Shown here piece after piece: positions 34,685-45,666 of a DNA stretch of 64,000 bases. The stretch lies in the NCBI GenBank assembly GCA_009746045.1, contig RPFO01000213.1, positions 5,142,317-5,206,316 on the forward strand. The letters are read 5' to 3'. The stretch's first letter is position 1; each line of letters starts with the position of its first letter. Source of the DNA: Mesostigma viride. Its lineage: Eukaryota > Streptophyta > Mesostigmatophyceae > Mesostigmatales > Mesostigmataceae. The notes below the pieces were generated by a model that saw nothing but the letters and a program-made list of their open reading frames with translations, made no database searches and was not told the origin of the DNA. The position numbers and the translations under genes are program-made.

Positions 34685-35116
34685 TCACAACTGGTTTGTT
34701 GTCTTCATGCATGGGGTGAAATAGTTCGAGCAGCCCGGAGCAGCCCCCGTGAGTGCCGGCAAAGTTCCACAAGCGAGGCGTGCATCCCGTGAAACAGGTC
34801 GTACAGAAACTTGCTGGCATCGGCGTGACCTTCGTACCACTGACCACGCGTCGGAGGTGGCGTCAAAGACGACTTGTTTCCAGGTCGGCTCAGCAGCAGG
34901 CGATTCCGCAGGTCCCAGCTGCTTTTGGGTTTCATGCAGGCGATGCCTGGATGGCGAGGCAAGCCCGGTAGGGGTCTGGGCGACCACCAGTGCTTGACTA
35001 GTGGCACCGTTGCCTTCTGGGCCTGAGGGCGAAGCTGCAGCCGGAGCTGCAGACGTATTTTCAGGGCTCAGCACAGCCGCCAGGCTGCTTTGTGTAGAGG
35101 AGCGTGTGCTCGTCAT
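34685..35116 (-). pseudogene. LINE-C ORF1 N-terminal fragment
   Basis: The frame starts MTSTRSSTQSSLAAVLSPEN and runs into a frameshift after about 55 residues. A second frame continues to HGMHASLVELCRHSRG, the counterpart of YGSHASLLALCEQFHSR in the 47-kb element. Confidence 0.65.
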
Positions 35117-35263
35117 AATATTGCGTGATAGCTTCGGGAAAATATATCAGCGTATGCGTCTTAGAAAGACGAAGCGATTGTGATATTCACGGCCGTATTT
35201 GGTGCCCAAACGTGAAAGTTATGAGCTCCGCCATCAGCCATGGCTACCTCGTGGCTCGTGGCT

Positions 35264-35646
35264 AACTAGGGGCATGCAATGATGAAACATGCTGCACATG
35301 TATCGAACCCCGACTCCACATATGCCATTTTACCCATCATCACATGAGTGCCACCTGGTACACCTGTGCATGGGACAAAGTGGCCGAGATAGTGCAGCCG
35401 GTGTTCAAGACAGCGCCAGTCTAGGGAAGCCACACGTTCATAGATTATTTTACTAGTAGTACAGCTTTATTATTTTAGTAATATTTATCCATGGCAGGCT
35501 TGCCAAGCTCACTACGTGAGCCACTATTCAACGTTGTCATGGGTTATTGCCATCATGTGCATAGGATCAATTGGCACTTCAAGTCAAGGTATCAATCACG
35601 TCCATTGACATGACATAGGATCGTCTCATGGGAAACCAGGGCAGCC
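35264..35646. other. 3' flank of the DNAAF3-like gene
   Basis: No gene. Should contain the 3'UTR of the minus-strand DNAAF3-like gene. No obvious polyadenylation signal could be fixed. Confidence 0.45.
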
Positions 35647-38600
35647 TCAGGAGTGGATCACAAACAGCTTGTGCGCGCTGTCCAACCCTTCCGGCCTACT
35701 GCTCTCCTCCTTCCAGTGCTCCTTTGCCAGCTCGTCGATCTTGCCCTGTATCGCGTCCACCTGCTCCTTGCGCAGCAGCAGCATGTACTTGGCGGTCTCC
35801 ACCACCATGCGGCACGACCCGGGCTTGGCCACCTTGTGCAGGCCCTGGTTGATCTGGTGCAGCTGCCTGGCGGCGCAACGAGGACATGCAGAGTCGTAGA
35901 AATGGAGACTTGAATGGGGGGGGGTCACAAGCAAGGGGGGCTTGACGAAGGGGCAGCCATGCGAAGTGAAAGAGGGGCTTACAGGCACATGGGTGGCAGC
36001 CCATGAGGAAGTAAGCATAGACAGGATGCAACTACAGAAATGACTAGTGAAACGACAGAAAGAAGCGAAGTGTGTGTGTGTTGGGGAGTGGGGGCGCGGG
36101 TACATGACACTGCACAATGCTTGGCTCGTTTCACCCAGGCACGAAAACAATAGATGACCCGAGGACGCAAACGCAACCTGCATGGGCAGCAGAAAAAGCC
36201 AGCTCATGAACAAAATAATGCGCGCAACGCAGCATAAACCATAGGCAGTGGCTTCGGTGTTCCACCCAACACCACGATTGGTTTGCAACGCTCCACGAGG
36301 GCTACCCCGAATCCCTTTAAAATAATGTTACTCCATCCCAGGGAGTGACAAACCGAGGGATAAAGCTCGGAGCTAAGAATACTTAGAGGCATCAAGGGAC
36401 GTTGCCCCTTGTTTTCCCTGGTCTTTCATGAGAGAGCCCTTTGCAAGTCCGTGAACCCCCTGGAATACAGCACTTGCACATCCATACACGAATCATGCAC
36501 TGAGCAAGTCCCCATAGATCCTAACTCCCAAGACCTCACAAGAGCATCCCCTGGAGCATCCCCCCTCCCCCCCTCTTCCCGGGATCTCTGCACCGCAAGC
36601 CCACCATGCGCCAACCCAGCCCAACCCCCTGGCACTACCCACTCTTAGGCCTCTCACCAAGTGCCTGCACCATGGACCATAGACCCCAAACCCTTGACAG
36701 AGTATCCCCCCCCACCCATCCACCCTGGTATCTCCAAGCCGCCACACACCATTTGCAAACACACCCACGGCCCCAGTTATCTCAGGCTACTACTACCCAC
36801 CATTCGCCGGCAACCACAGACCAACTGGAAACTGTTGCGAATACCCCATATACAATCCCCAAGGCGATAATAGCCAAGACCCCTCCACCCTGATATGTCT
36901 GCATACCCCATATACAATCCCCAAGGCGATAATAGCCAAGACCCCTCCACCCTGATATGTCTGAATACCCCATATACAATCCCCAAGGCGATAATAGCCA
37001 AGACCCCAAACACCCCTCCACCCTGATATGTCTGCATCGCCACCCACCATTCGCCGACGACCACCGCGTCAAACTTGTCGGCAAACTTGGCGCGGGTAAA
37101 CAGGTTCTTGCTCGCGTCCCCCGTGACGAATGCCACGCGGCAGCGGCCCACCACCTCGGCCGCCAACGGGCCATCACTGGCCGTTTTGTGGCTGCCATCA
37201 GCCGTCCCATTTGCACCCGCCGGGGCAGATCCCTGCTTCTTCGCCCCAATCTCCGTCACCACTTTCCCCTGCCTTCCCTCCCCTCCAGCCCTTGTTTCCG
37301 TCCCCTCCCCACCATCACCTCCCTGACTCTTCTCATGGCCCACGTCTCCCCACTTCTCTTCCCCATCCCCAGATCCCCCCTCAGCAGCCACACCGCCCCG
37401 CTGCGGGGTCCCAGGACTTGATGAAACTCCCTGGTCTCCTTTCGAGCCCTCCGCAGCGACATCACTTGCGCCGCATTCTGCGCCACACTCCTCCCTACCC
37501 TGCCCCTCTCGTTCTCCCTTGCCCTCGCTTCCTTCACTGCCCTCCTCCCCTCCCTTTGCCTCGTCTCTCTCTGCGTGTCCTCGGCTGTCGGACTCTGAGT
37601 CGGTTGCTGACTCTGCGCCTGCCTGCTTGCCCTCGCTCGGGGCAGGCACATCAGGCATCTTGTACAGTCTGCCCTGCGTGAGCTCGTGCAGCAGCGAACC
37701 CAGGTTGTGCTCCGCCACATCCACCGCCGTCTTGACGTGCTGCATGTTGGACCTGCTCGTGGCCGCCACCAGGGGGAGCCAGGCACACACACAACACGCG
37801 CGGCAGGCGCACACGCACACACACACACACACGCATAAGCGGGTGCCAGGCGCATGCACACCATGGATGGCACACGCACACGCACACACGCATAAGGCAC
37901 ACGCACGTTATGGGTGGGCACATGCACAGGCAGATGCACACACGCACACACACATAAGGAGGTGCCAGGCATGTGCACACGCACACAGATACAGACATGC
38001 CTACAAAATTTTACAAAGGAATACGGGCTGATGAATATGAGCTAAAGAATATGAGTTAAAAACTTTCATGAAATAATGACCATGAGTGCATTATGAATGC
38101 AAGGTGAAGGATACGAGCCACGCCCACAGTATAGATGGCGCCTGCACACGCGGCCGCACGCAGTGTGAAGCCAGGCACATCCACAGCCCCCCCCCCCCCC
38201 CAGACATTTTACTCTATACGAATGACAACGACAACAAGCGAGCAAATGACCATGCGTTAATGCACACGAGCTAACAGCAGACGCCCACGCTCACGCTCAC
38301 GCCCATGCCTGCGCCCATGCCTGCGCCCACGCCCACGCCCACGCCCGCGCCCGCGCCCACGCCCACGCCCACGCCCACGCCCACGCCCACGCCCACGCCC
38401 ACGCCCACGCCCACGCCCACGCCCACGCCCACGCCCACGCCCACGCCCACGCCCACGCCCACTCCCACTCCCACTCCCACTCCCACTCCCACTCCCACTC
38501 CCACTCCCACTCCCACTCCCACTCCCACTCCCACTCCCACTCCCACTCCCACTCCCACTCCCACTCCCACGCCCACGCCCACGCCCACGCCCACGCCCAC

Positions 38601-41600
38601 GCCCACGCCCACGCCCACGCCCACGCCCACGCCCACGCCCACGCCCACGCCCATGCCCACGCCGAAAAATTAATGCAGAATACAAAATATTCTGTATATT
38701 TCAGTTTTACAGGATTAGGACACTCCCATGTACTGAGTGAAGTACATAGGAGTGTTGTAACCTTCTTTATAGAAAAATAAAGGCTCAGCAATCAAAAGCA
38801 AGAACTTTAAGACACACATAGGCAGGGTGAACCCACTTTTTAAGCAGGCTGGCCTCCTCGGTGACCACCCCCAGGGTCATGTAAGGGCTGTTGACAATGT
38901 CCCCCCAGTATCCGCGCTTCATGACTGAGCGGCCCCGCTCCTTGCCGCTCACGTCCACGCAGTGCACGGCGGTGCCGGCCACGTAAGAGCACAGTGACCG
39001 GTTGGGCACCGTGTGCGCGCTTTCGCGGACCTGATACGCGACCCCATTCTCTCGCCAATCGCGGAAATGGCGGAAGTGGATGATGGACGCCTCCTTCTCG
39101 AGGCGCATGTGGTAGTCCCAGTCCACCTGCCACAGGGCAGCCGCGAGCATTCGCAAGCAATTGGTAAGGCTCGCGGTCTCGTAGGAGAGAGAGCAAGGCG
39201 GCAAAGCAAACCAGGGAGGAAGCGAAGCAAACGAGCCAACTGGAAAACGAGCAATCGAGCAAACTAGCAATACAGCAAACTAGCAAACCAGATGGAAGCA
39301 AATCACCAAGTGGTAACGCAAGCGCTTGCTGGTTTGAGCCAGCGTTTCGATTAGTGGCGGATTTCCGCCGAATGTGGCGGTGCCGCGCTAGTTTTGGGAA
39401 ATGTGGCGGTACCGCACTTGTTTTGAGCCCGTCCAATATGCCACATTGGGCGGTGCTGGTGCTACACTGTAAAAGCTCATTCGCCACGGGTTGGCCGTGC
39501 TGAAAGTGCACGGCAGTTGGTAGTACGCCATGGTTGGCCGTGTCAGAGGCGCCAGCCCACAGCCCACAGGCCTCCCGCGACACAACAGAGAGGGTGGCGG
39601 GGTGGGTCATGGGTGCACTGTGCAGTGTGCTGCAGTCACGTGGCTATGCAGGCTCTCAACAGCCTGGCGCCGTGGCAACTTGTGATTTCTGCCGAGTAGT
39701 AATATCAACCAAGTGTGCCGCCTAGTAGTTATGGGCATCAACCAAGTGTGCCGCCAAGTAGTGATGGGTATCAACCCAGTGTGCCGCCTAGTAGTTATGG
39801 GCATCAACCAAGTGTGCCGCCTAGTAGTTATGAGTATCGACCTAGAGACTGACAAGTGACAACCAGCGCTGCGCCGTCCCTCTGACAGGCGCTGACACAC
39901 AGTACGCTACATCCGGGCGCCCGCCACTGAACCCGCCACGCGTGGTCATGCCGAAACCAATCTTATTGGTCAAAACGCCACACAGTTGGCCGAGCGACAC
40001 AAGTATAAAAATCGCCACACGTGGCTGACCGCAATAACCTTAATCGAAACGCTGGTTTGCGCTGCTTCTTGCGCCGCAACAAGCAGAGTGAAGGGCACCA
40101 GGAGGAAAAAGGGCAGGCGGCAGTATAAGCAGGTAGAGGTGAGGAGAGCCACGCGCGAAATCAAGTGGAGCAGGTGGGTGGGTATGTGCGTGGGCCGGAG
40201 GGTATAAAATACTGTGTGTTTGGACAAGGGAACTGGCGCCTATACAGGACAGAATGCAGCGATAACTACAAATAGGAATGGCCAGCTAACTGCTTGCCAA
40301 CAGAGCCACAAGTGCTAGGCTTAGCGAGTGCCACCCCTTGTCACAGGGGCTCGGCTGTCCCGGACCTGGTGGCAGGCACATGGCATCGATAAGAATAGAT
40401 CACAGAATCGCCCTCCCTCGCAAGAATGATTGCTGTAGGTTAGGCTAGGAGAACATAAAATGGCAACTGATTCAACACGAGCTCCTGGAATAACAATTCC
40501 ATTATCATCTATATTACGTAGTAAATGATAATTAACATTAGGAATTGATCTAGTATTTTCTCAGGACCTTCTTTTGTTTTTCTAGTAGTAGGAATAGAAG
40601 AAAGAATCGCATAGGAACATAAGAAAGAATCAGATAGGAATCTAAGAAACAATCGCATAGGAACATAAGAAAGAATCAGATAGGAATATAAGAAACAATC
40701 GCATAAACATGTCATCGTCATCATAGTAGTGCCTCTTCAAGTCCAATGCCTGGTGGTGGGGGTGGTGCAAGGGTCATGTACCTGACTAGGCCGTGCCTTG
40801 GCTGATCTAGCTCATGCACCCAAACCATGCTGCCCAGCACGCCACCACGCATCATGTTCTTGCTGATAGGGGGTCATGCATGTCGCCGTCATGGCCTTGC
40901 ACGCCAGCAACCACCATGGCCTTGCGACAGTCGCGCAAGGAAAACAGGGCCCACCACCCACCATGTTCTTGCGGAAGTCGAATCGCTCCCCGTGCAGCTG
41001 CCGCATGCGCTTGTCCCACTGGCCCTCCATGTCCAGCGGCACGTTGAGCGACCACTGCCGGAACGTGTCCACCAGATCATCTTTGTCCTTGTACTGCGCC
41101 GGCATGTTCCATATAGTGAAGAAGGTGCATGGAACGTTAGACATGTATTATACTGTCCACCAGCTCATCCTTGTCGTTGTACTGCAGCAGCGCATCCACA
41201 GGTTCCCACAAGATAAGGAGGGCAACAAAAGGGACAAGGAAGTGCCGGACCTGTTCCCTACTGCCGATATATGTCCAGCAGGCCATCCTGGCCTTTGTTC
41301 TGCGCCGGCACGTTTCATATGATATGATATCAAGGGGCATGGACATGTTGAAGCAATTGCGTACTGTTTGTACATGACTACCAGCTCAACCTTATATTGC
41401 ACCGGCATGTCCACAGCAAGTGAGAAGTGAGTAAGGGCCATGGCTATGTAAGGCAGGGCACTTTAGGCCTTGTCCTTGTACTGAACCGGCAAGTTCCCGG
41501 GTAAATGGCATTGTTGGCAAGTCCTCTGAATATTAACTGAGAAAGCATGAGAAAATGCTCACATGCATGAATATAGGGGGGAAGGGGGGAAGGGGGAAGG

Positions 41601-43049
41601 CGGGAAGGGCGGACCCTTCCCCCCTTCCCCCTTCCCCCCTTCCCCCTTCCCCCTTCCCCCTTCCCCCTTCCCCCTTCCCCCTTCCCCCTTCCCCCTTCCC
41701 CCTTCCCCCCTTCCCCCCTTCCCCCTTCCCCCCTTCCCCCCTTCCCCCTTCCCCCTTCCCCCCTTCCCCCCTTCCCCCTTCCCCCCTTCCCCCCTTCCAT
41801 GGCAAGCAAACAAATGGAAGAATGGCATGGCTACGCCGGAGGGACAAGCAGCACTTGGTGTGAATCATGCCGTACGACCACAAAGCACTGGGATTCACGA
41901 GTGCAATAGTGCAACCAACCTCTCCTCTGAAGTAATTGAAAATCCATACTTCGGCTACCTTGAGATTTGAGAGATCAAACAGCCTTTTCAGCTTCTCCAG
42001 CTCGCTCTCTGGCCCCATTCCATTCATGGCGGGCTCGCCATTCTGGCCCCCTGTGCTGGCAGGGGCGGCGAGTTTGCCTTCCAGGGACGCCAGCACTACA
42101 TCAGCCAGCAAGCGTGCGCGCTCCTGCATGTACTCGGCGGTGCGCTGGCGCAGAAGGCTGTTCCAGTAGAGCTCCAGGAACACCTCAGCGCGCTCTGCGC
42201 CAAAAATAGCGCGAAAGAAACCAGCACGGTCGGGGTGGAGCGTGCTTGGGTTAACAGATAGTTTGTGGTACAGTCCCTTGTGGTACAGTCAAAATTGGTT
42301 TCCTAGTGCATGCATGAATTTGCATGTTTAGTCGACGACGCAGGCATGCGTTAGATCACAAGCAGGCACATGATGATGCCCAGAGGCGCCTCACATGGAC
42401 CTCAGCTTAACAACATTTTGCGTTTCCTTGGCAGAGAGGGATGAAATAAGGTCAATGTTTGATAGTACCTCTTAACTGCAATGAAGACATGAGTAATTAT
42501 TCTACGTCCTGTGCATGCACTGCTGGGATTATACTAGTTGTAGCACTAACTAGTTGTGCGAAACGCACCGATTTGGCAATTTCGCCATCATAATCACGAC
42601 AGCAGCAAGCTCAAACCTGAAGGACTTGCGTACGACCCGACAGCAGTAAAAATACAACGAGGCACGATCTAATTTCAACGAAAAAGATTCATCAAGCAAC
42701 TGTGATCGTGAAACAATTGCTCACCTTTCAATAGTAATTCTTCGTGCAAGATAACGCTCATCAGCAGCATATGGCGAGCGATACATGCAATTTCAGACTC
42801 GTAGACCACGAGTTCGAGGTTGGCGGGGTAAGGATGCCACCGATGGGAACGACACAGTGTGAGAATAGAGTGCCTGCAGTCCGCTGCGCCCAACTGCAGC
42901 GCACTAACGGTATTTGCTGCGCTTGGAGTGTCAAGAGTTATAGGTTGAACCGCTTCCTCCAACTCTGTTCTGCTGGTGGCGCCAATAACAGTCCTTATGT
43001 CGAATGCCGGGCTATTGCCCCAGAAGCTGTGCACGTGGTTCTTGTCCAT
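35647..43049 (-). CDS. DNAAF3: Axonemal dynein assembly factor 3 (DNAAF3/PF22) homologue, six exons
   Basis: Cytoplasmic factor for preassembly of axonemal dynein arms; loss in other organisms gives immotile cilia. Exons: 43049-42725, 42194-41959, 41093-40962, 39126-38837, 37752-37048, 35866-35647. All introns are GT-AG and all phases agree, giving 635 codons. Diagnostic segments in order: [10 protein letters not shown] (exon 1) and [33 protein letters not shown] and DLSNLK (exon 2); [20 protein letters not shown] (exon 3); [27 protein letters not shown] and [16 protein letters not shown] (exon 4); [18 protein letters not shown] and, after a Glu/Gly/Ser-rich insert of about 140 residues, [20 protein letters not shown] (exon 5); and [19 protein letters not shown] (exon 6). 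The order and content match the DNAAF3 family. Introns hold many tandem repeats, some copying splice sites. The start is the first Met before the FWG motif. Confidence 0.87.
36790..37047. repeat. 62-bp tandem repeat beside the exon-5 donor of DNAAF3
   Basis: Three units of about 62 bp (from 36840, 36902 and 36963) lie in the intron, 10-20 bp from the exon-5 5' splice site. At the far end (about 36794-36825) the sequence ACCCACCATTCGCCGGCAAC repeats the exon-5 end and its donor in altered form. The array therefore has splice-site copies at both sides. Confidence 0.8.
37795..38000. repeat. CA/CACG-rich degenerate repeats (DNAAF3 intron 4)
   Basis: Imperfect ACACACGC units with interspersed AGGCGC and AGGTGCCAGGC segments, inside the intron between exons 4 and 5. 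Frames across it are artefacts. Confidence 0.8.
38281..38665. repeat. Hexanucleotide array (CCCACG)n with (CCCACT)n core
   Basis: About 64 units of CCCACG, whose central 18 or so units (38457-38570) are CCCACT, giving sharp symmetric borders between the two variants. It lies in DNAAF3 intron 4. The symmetric variant block suggests conversion or expansion from one mutated unit. Confidence 0.95.
39697..39842. repeat. 33-bp tandem repeat, about 4 units (DNAAF3 intron 3)
   Basis: The unit CAACCAAGTGTGCCGCCTAG recurs at 33-bp spacing (39711, 39744, 39777, 39810). It lies in the intron between exons 3 and 4. Confidence 0.85.
40595..40708. repeat. 23-bp tandem repeat, about 5 units (DNAAF3 intron 3)
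   Basis: Units like AAGAAAGAATCGCATAGGAA alternate between GCATAGGAACAT and AGATAGGAATCT or GGAATATA variants. Intronic and non-coding. Confidence 0.8.
41155..41480 (-). repeat. Four degenerate copies of the DNAAF3 exon-3 5' end
   Basis: Upstream of the real exon 3 (start 41093), the minus strand carries four further copies of its acceptor and first codons, at 41181-41155, 41299-41272, 41396-41328 and 41480-41466. Each is preceded by a CCGG(C/T)GCAG-like acceptor or CTGCAG and reads like [38 protein letters not shown] and QYKDKA, against [15 protein letters not shown] of the true exon. All but the true exon run into stops or lack a donor. Confidence 0.75.
41577..41798. repeat. CCCTTCCCC minisatellite (DNAAF3 intron 2)
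   Basis: About 220 bp of CCCCCTT units of 7-8 bp, preceded by the inverted GGGGGAAGGG version at 41575-41605, so the array starts with an inverted repeat. It is intronic, pyrimidine-only on the plus strand and purine-only on the transcribed sense strand. Confidence 0.93.
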
Positions 43050-45289
43050 TTTTGCAAATTAACATACCAAGTGTTGTCAATCAGTGCGATAATAGGTCAA
43101 ATGCTGCATGGCTTCCTGGCAGGGCGAACGTCGTAGCACGTTAACCGTATCGCACTTGACAACGAACGAAGTGCTCGACACAGCTTCTGATACGATGCTG
43201 CAGCGAGTAACAGTGACACAATCTTGTCGTGATGGCTCAGCCGAGGATTACGAGTTCTCTAGCAGATAATGTCCTAGGAGGATAGCCAGCAAAGGGGAAG
43301 TGTGGAGCCTTCAATCGTGGCTGCCACTAATTACTGCTAAATTGAGCGTCTCTAACATAGTTACGGTAGCTGTTTTTCTGCCCACTGCTCCTGCACTGCT
43401 TGTTATATAAAGTTCTGCGTTCCTGCTGGGTTTATTTCGGGCGAACCACGCTGTCGCAACTCGCAAGCACGACGAGCAGGAGGGCCGTCGCCCCGCGCCC
43501 GTCATTCCTGATGCCAGAATAGGCAAGCATTTGACCGTAGTCCAGTTATCACTTGAACTAGCGATGTATAATTATTGTAATCAACTGCCGTGGTAACAAT
43601 ACGAAAACGTACGGCCATGTGGTAGTCGTACTTTGAGCCATGGGGACTTGCCGAGCTGGCATCATGGCACCTCCACGGTACAACAACAAGACGTGGCTCA
43701 CAACTGGCACGCTGTGTCGGTGGCAACTGGCACCTCTAAAAATTAACGGACAGCAAGCCTCGTTTTCACATTTAAACCCGCAGTGACGAAAAGACGAGGC
43801 TTTGCAAGGTTTTTCATGGAGACACCCGCCCCTGATACTATAAGTACAGCCGCGTAGAACTTTTGAATGAGATGTGTAGCTTTGCATTTGGAGCAACCTT
43901 TCATAATGCAGGAGATATGTAACAGCTAAAGCGTGGTCGACAAATGCAATCGGAGCGGCAGACATGTGGCATCGTTTCTCTACTACACGGTACGGTGCCC
44001 TCGCCCCTGGCTGTCCCTACTGTGAATGTGTTGCCATCATGAAGTATGTGCAAGCTTCCATAGCTATCCTCGCTGTTTTTGTCGATGCCATGGCCGCTGT
44101 AGTCAGTGCAGTGACCAATTGGAAACGGCATGGGGACCCTGCGACGCTTTCGGATCGACAGTGCGATGCAGGAAATGTCATGTACAGATTTTTTGCTCTT
44201 CCTATGGCACGTGACGGCCGCCTTCGGCGGCAATCGCGACGTCGAAAGGCTGGTGGTATCGCTTGCTGGAGCCTTGACCTGCTGGTAAGGGAAGTAAGCG
44301 ATCGTGTCCTATGGCATTGCGCGAACTTGATGCTGCCTGCTAAGGGCCCTCTGCATTCGGTAAGCAGGTTTTTAGCGGGATTTATCAACCTTCCTGTAGC
44401 TGGACCTGAGGCAGTCCATCCAAGCGGGAAGAGAGCTACGATGGTGATCGGCTACAGGTTAGGATAAGGCAACCCATGCATCGCCTGTCCAGATTCCGCA
44501 AGCATCCTCAGTAGATGGTTGAATTAATAAGCGAGACATCCATAAACCGGAACAGGAATTACAAGGGAATGGACTTTGATATGAATAACCGATATTGCAT
44601 TATATAGTGTCATTATTTTATTTGAAAGTGACCCCAAATTACCCCCCATTCGCGCGCTTCGTGATAATGCTTCGTGATCAGCCCCCCCCCCCCCCCACTG
44701 GGGGTCACCCTGATCACGAAGCGTTGTATGCATCCAACAGGTATCTGCGTGCATCAAAGATGTTAATTAAATTTCAATCGATGACAACCAATCCGGCCTA
44801 TATCAATGAGACAACGAACGCAGGCCCGAAATCTGAGAATCCGGGCCATCATGATGCTAGCTCAAGCCTGCCGGTATCTTATCCGTGTTTTCAAGTCGTT
44901 CATGGTGATGGATATGAATGGAGATGGAAATGTGCGTTGAAATTCTGGCTCACTAACGCTGAGAGCGACTAGATTACCTACCGTGACTAGACGTATGGTG
45001 GGGCTAGAAGCATCGTGCGTGATCAGGGTGTGTGTTTCGACCCAAACTGGCCGGGCGTGTCTAGTGGTGACCACCATTGCTGCGATCGCTCTCCCCCCAT
45101 TTACGAGGAAATACCTGCAAATGGAAAACAGCCACCGAAATAGTCTAGCTAGTCAGTCATATCAAGGAGTCAGTCATTATATACGTTAGCGATGCCAAGT
45201 TTCCAAACGTCCAAGATCGTGAACCCTACTGCGTGCATGTATTGCATGTGTGCACGCGTGTGCATGCTCAAAATCATAATAAAATTAAA
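43050..45289. other. Intergenic, with one dispersed-repeat copy
   Basis: The part near 43050-43150 should hold the DNAAF3 promoter. A 167-codon plus frame at 43964-44467 and minus frames beside it have no recognised domain and overlap each other. 44805-44990 is a copy of the GAGACAACC-type repeat, also seen at 62570-62765, with the order GAATCCGGGCCATC, CAAGCCTGCCGGTATCTTAT, GAGCGACTAGATTACCTA. Confidence 0.45.
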
Positions 45290-45400
45290 TTAATTTAAAT
45301 TATAGTAACATGCCTCCGTTGGGAGATCATGTAGCACATATTCCTTGATGGGTGGGTGGAGGTGGAGGAAGCCGCGTAATCGAACTAACCTAACTCTAAG
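45290..45400 (-). mobile_element. LINE-A 3' end fragment
   Basis: AATTTAAATTATAGTAACAT tail, CTCCGTTGGGAG hairpin and GGTGGAGGAAGCCGCGTAA, as in other LINE-A 3' ends. It is directly followed by a second 3' end at 45410, so two copies are stacked in the same direction. Confidence 0.75.
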
Positions 45401-45409
45401 CTATTAAAA

Positions 45410-45655
45410 AAAATTAAATTAAATTATAACATGCCTCCGTGGGGAGGTCATGTAGCACATATTTCATGATGTATGGGGTGGAGGAAGCCGCATGATCGAA
45501 CTGTCCTAACTCTATCTAGAAAATCCTACCTACACTACTCATCAAAACGCCTCCTCCGCTTGGGGGGAGGGGGCTTGCCCACAGGATCAGGCGTGTGCGC
45601 CTTGACAATCTTCTTCCACCGCGTCTTGTCCTGCATGGCAGTCCAAAGACGGGAG
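45410..45655 (-). pseudogene. LINE-A 3' end and ORF2 C-terminus, interrupted by LINE-C
   Basis: On the minus strand the C-terminal codons WTAMQDKTRWKKIVKAHTPD and GKPPPPKRRRRFDE run down to the stop near 45535, then the 3'UTR with the CTCCCCACGGAGG hairpin and an AATTT tail. Its upstream part continues at 47687, because the LINE-C element has inserted into it. It was one LINE-A copy before that insertion. Confidence 0.82.
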
Positions 45656-45666
45656 AGAGAGTGGAT

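Larger units (their letters stand above)
33188..35263 (-). mobile_element. LINE-C ORF1-only element, degraded, TTAA tail
   Basis: Reading down from 35263: a 5'UTR identical in type to the 3.5 and 47.6 kb copies, ORF1 N-terminus (35116, ENTSAAPAAASPSG), a GMHASLVELC segment (about 34700), an unrelated 500-bp stretch (34150-34680), then the middle of ORF1 (34140-33470, TAGLTAQAVKDIAAKPAPAG, TLDLREEAELNKRS) and a broken C-terminus ending at the TTAA array. No RT is present. Several frameshifts. Confidence 0.75.

Noticed and set aside
36777..37889. Single 370-codon frame taken as one exon of DNAAF3
   Set aside because: Only 37752-37048 fits, based on splice sites and phase. The upstream part is CA-repeat and the downstream part is the 62-bp repeat array.
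39697..39842. CRISPR-like direct repeats
   Set aside because: The 33-bp units are contiguous tandem repeats without spacers, in an intron of a eukaryotic gene.
42744..43136. 130-codon plus-strand frame
   Set aside because: Antisense shadow of DNAAF3 exon 1.
43964..44467. 167-codon plus-strand frame upstream of DNAAF3
   Set aside because: No recognisable motif; competing minus-strand frames cover the same bases. Not enough to call a gene.
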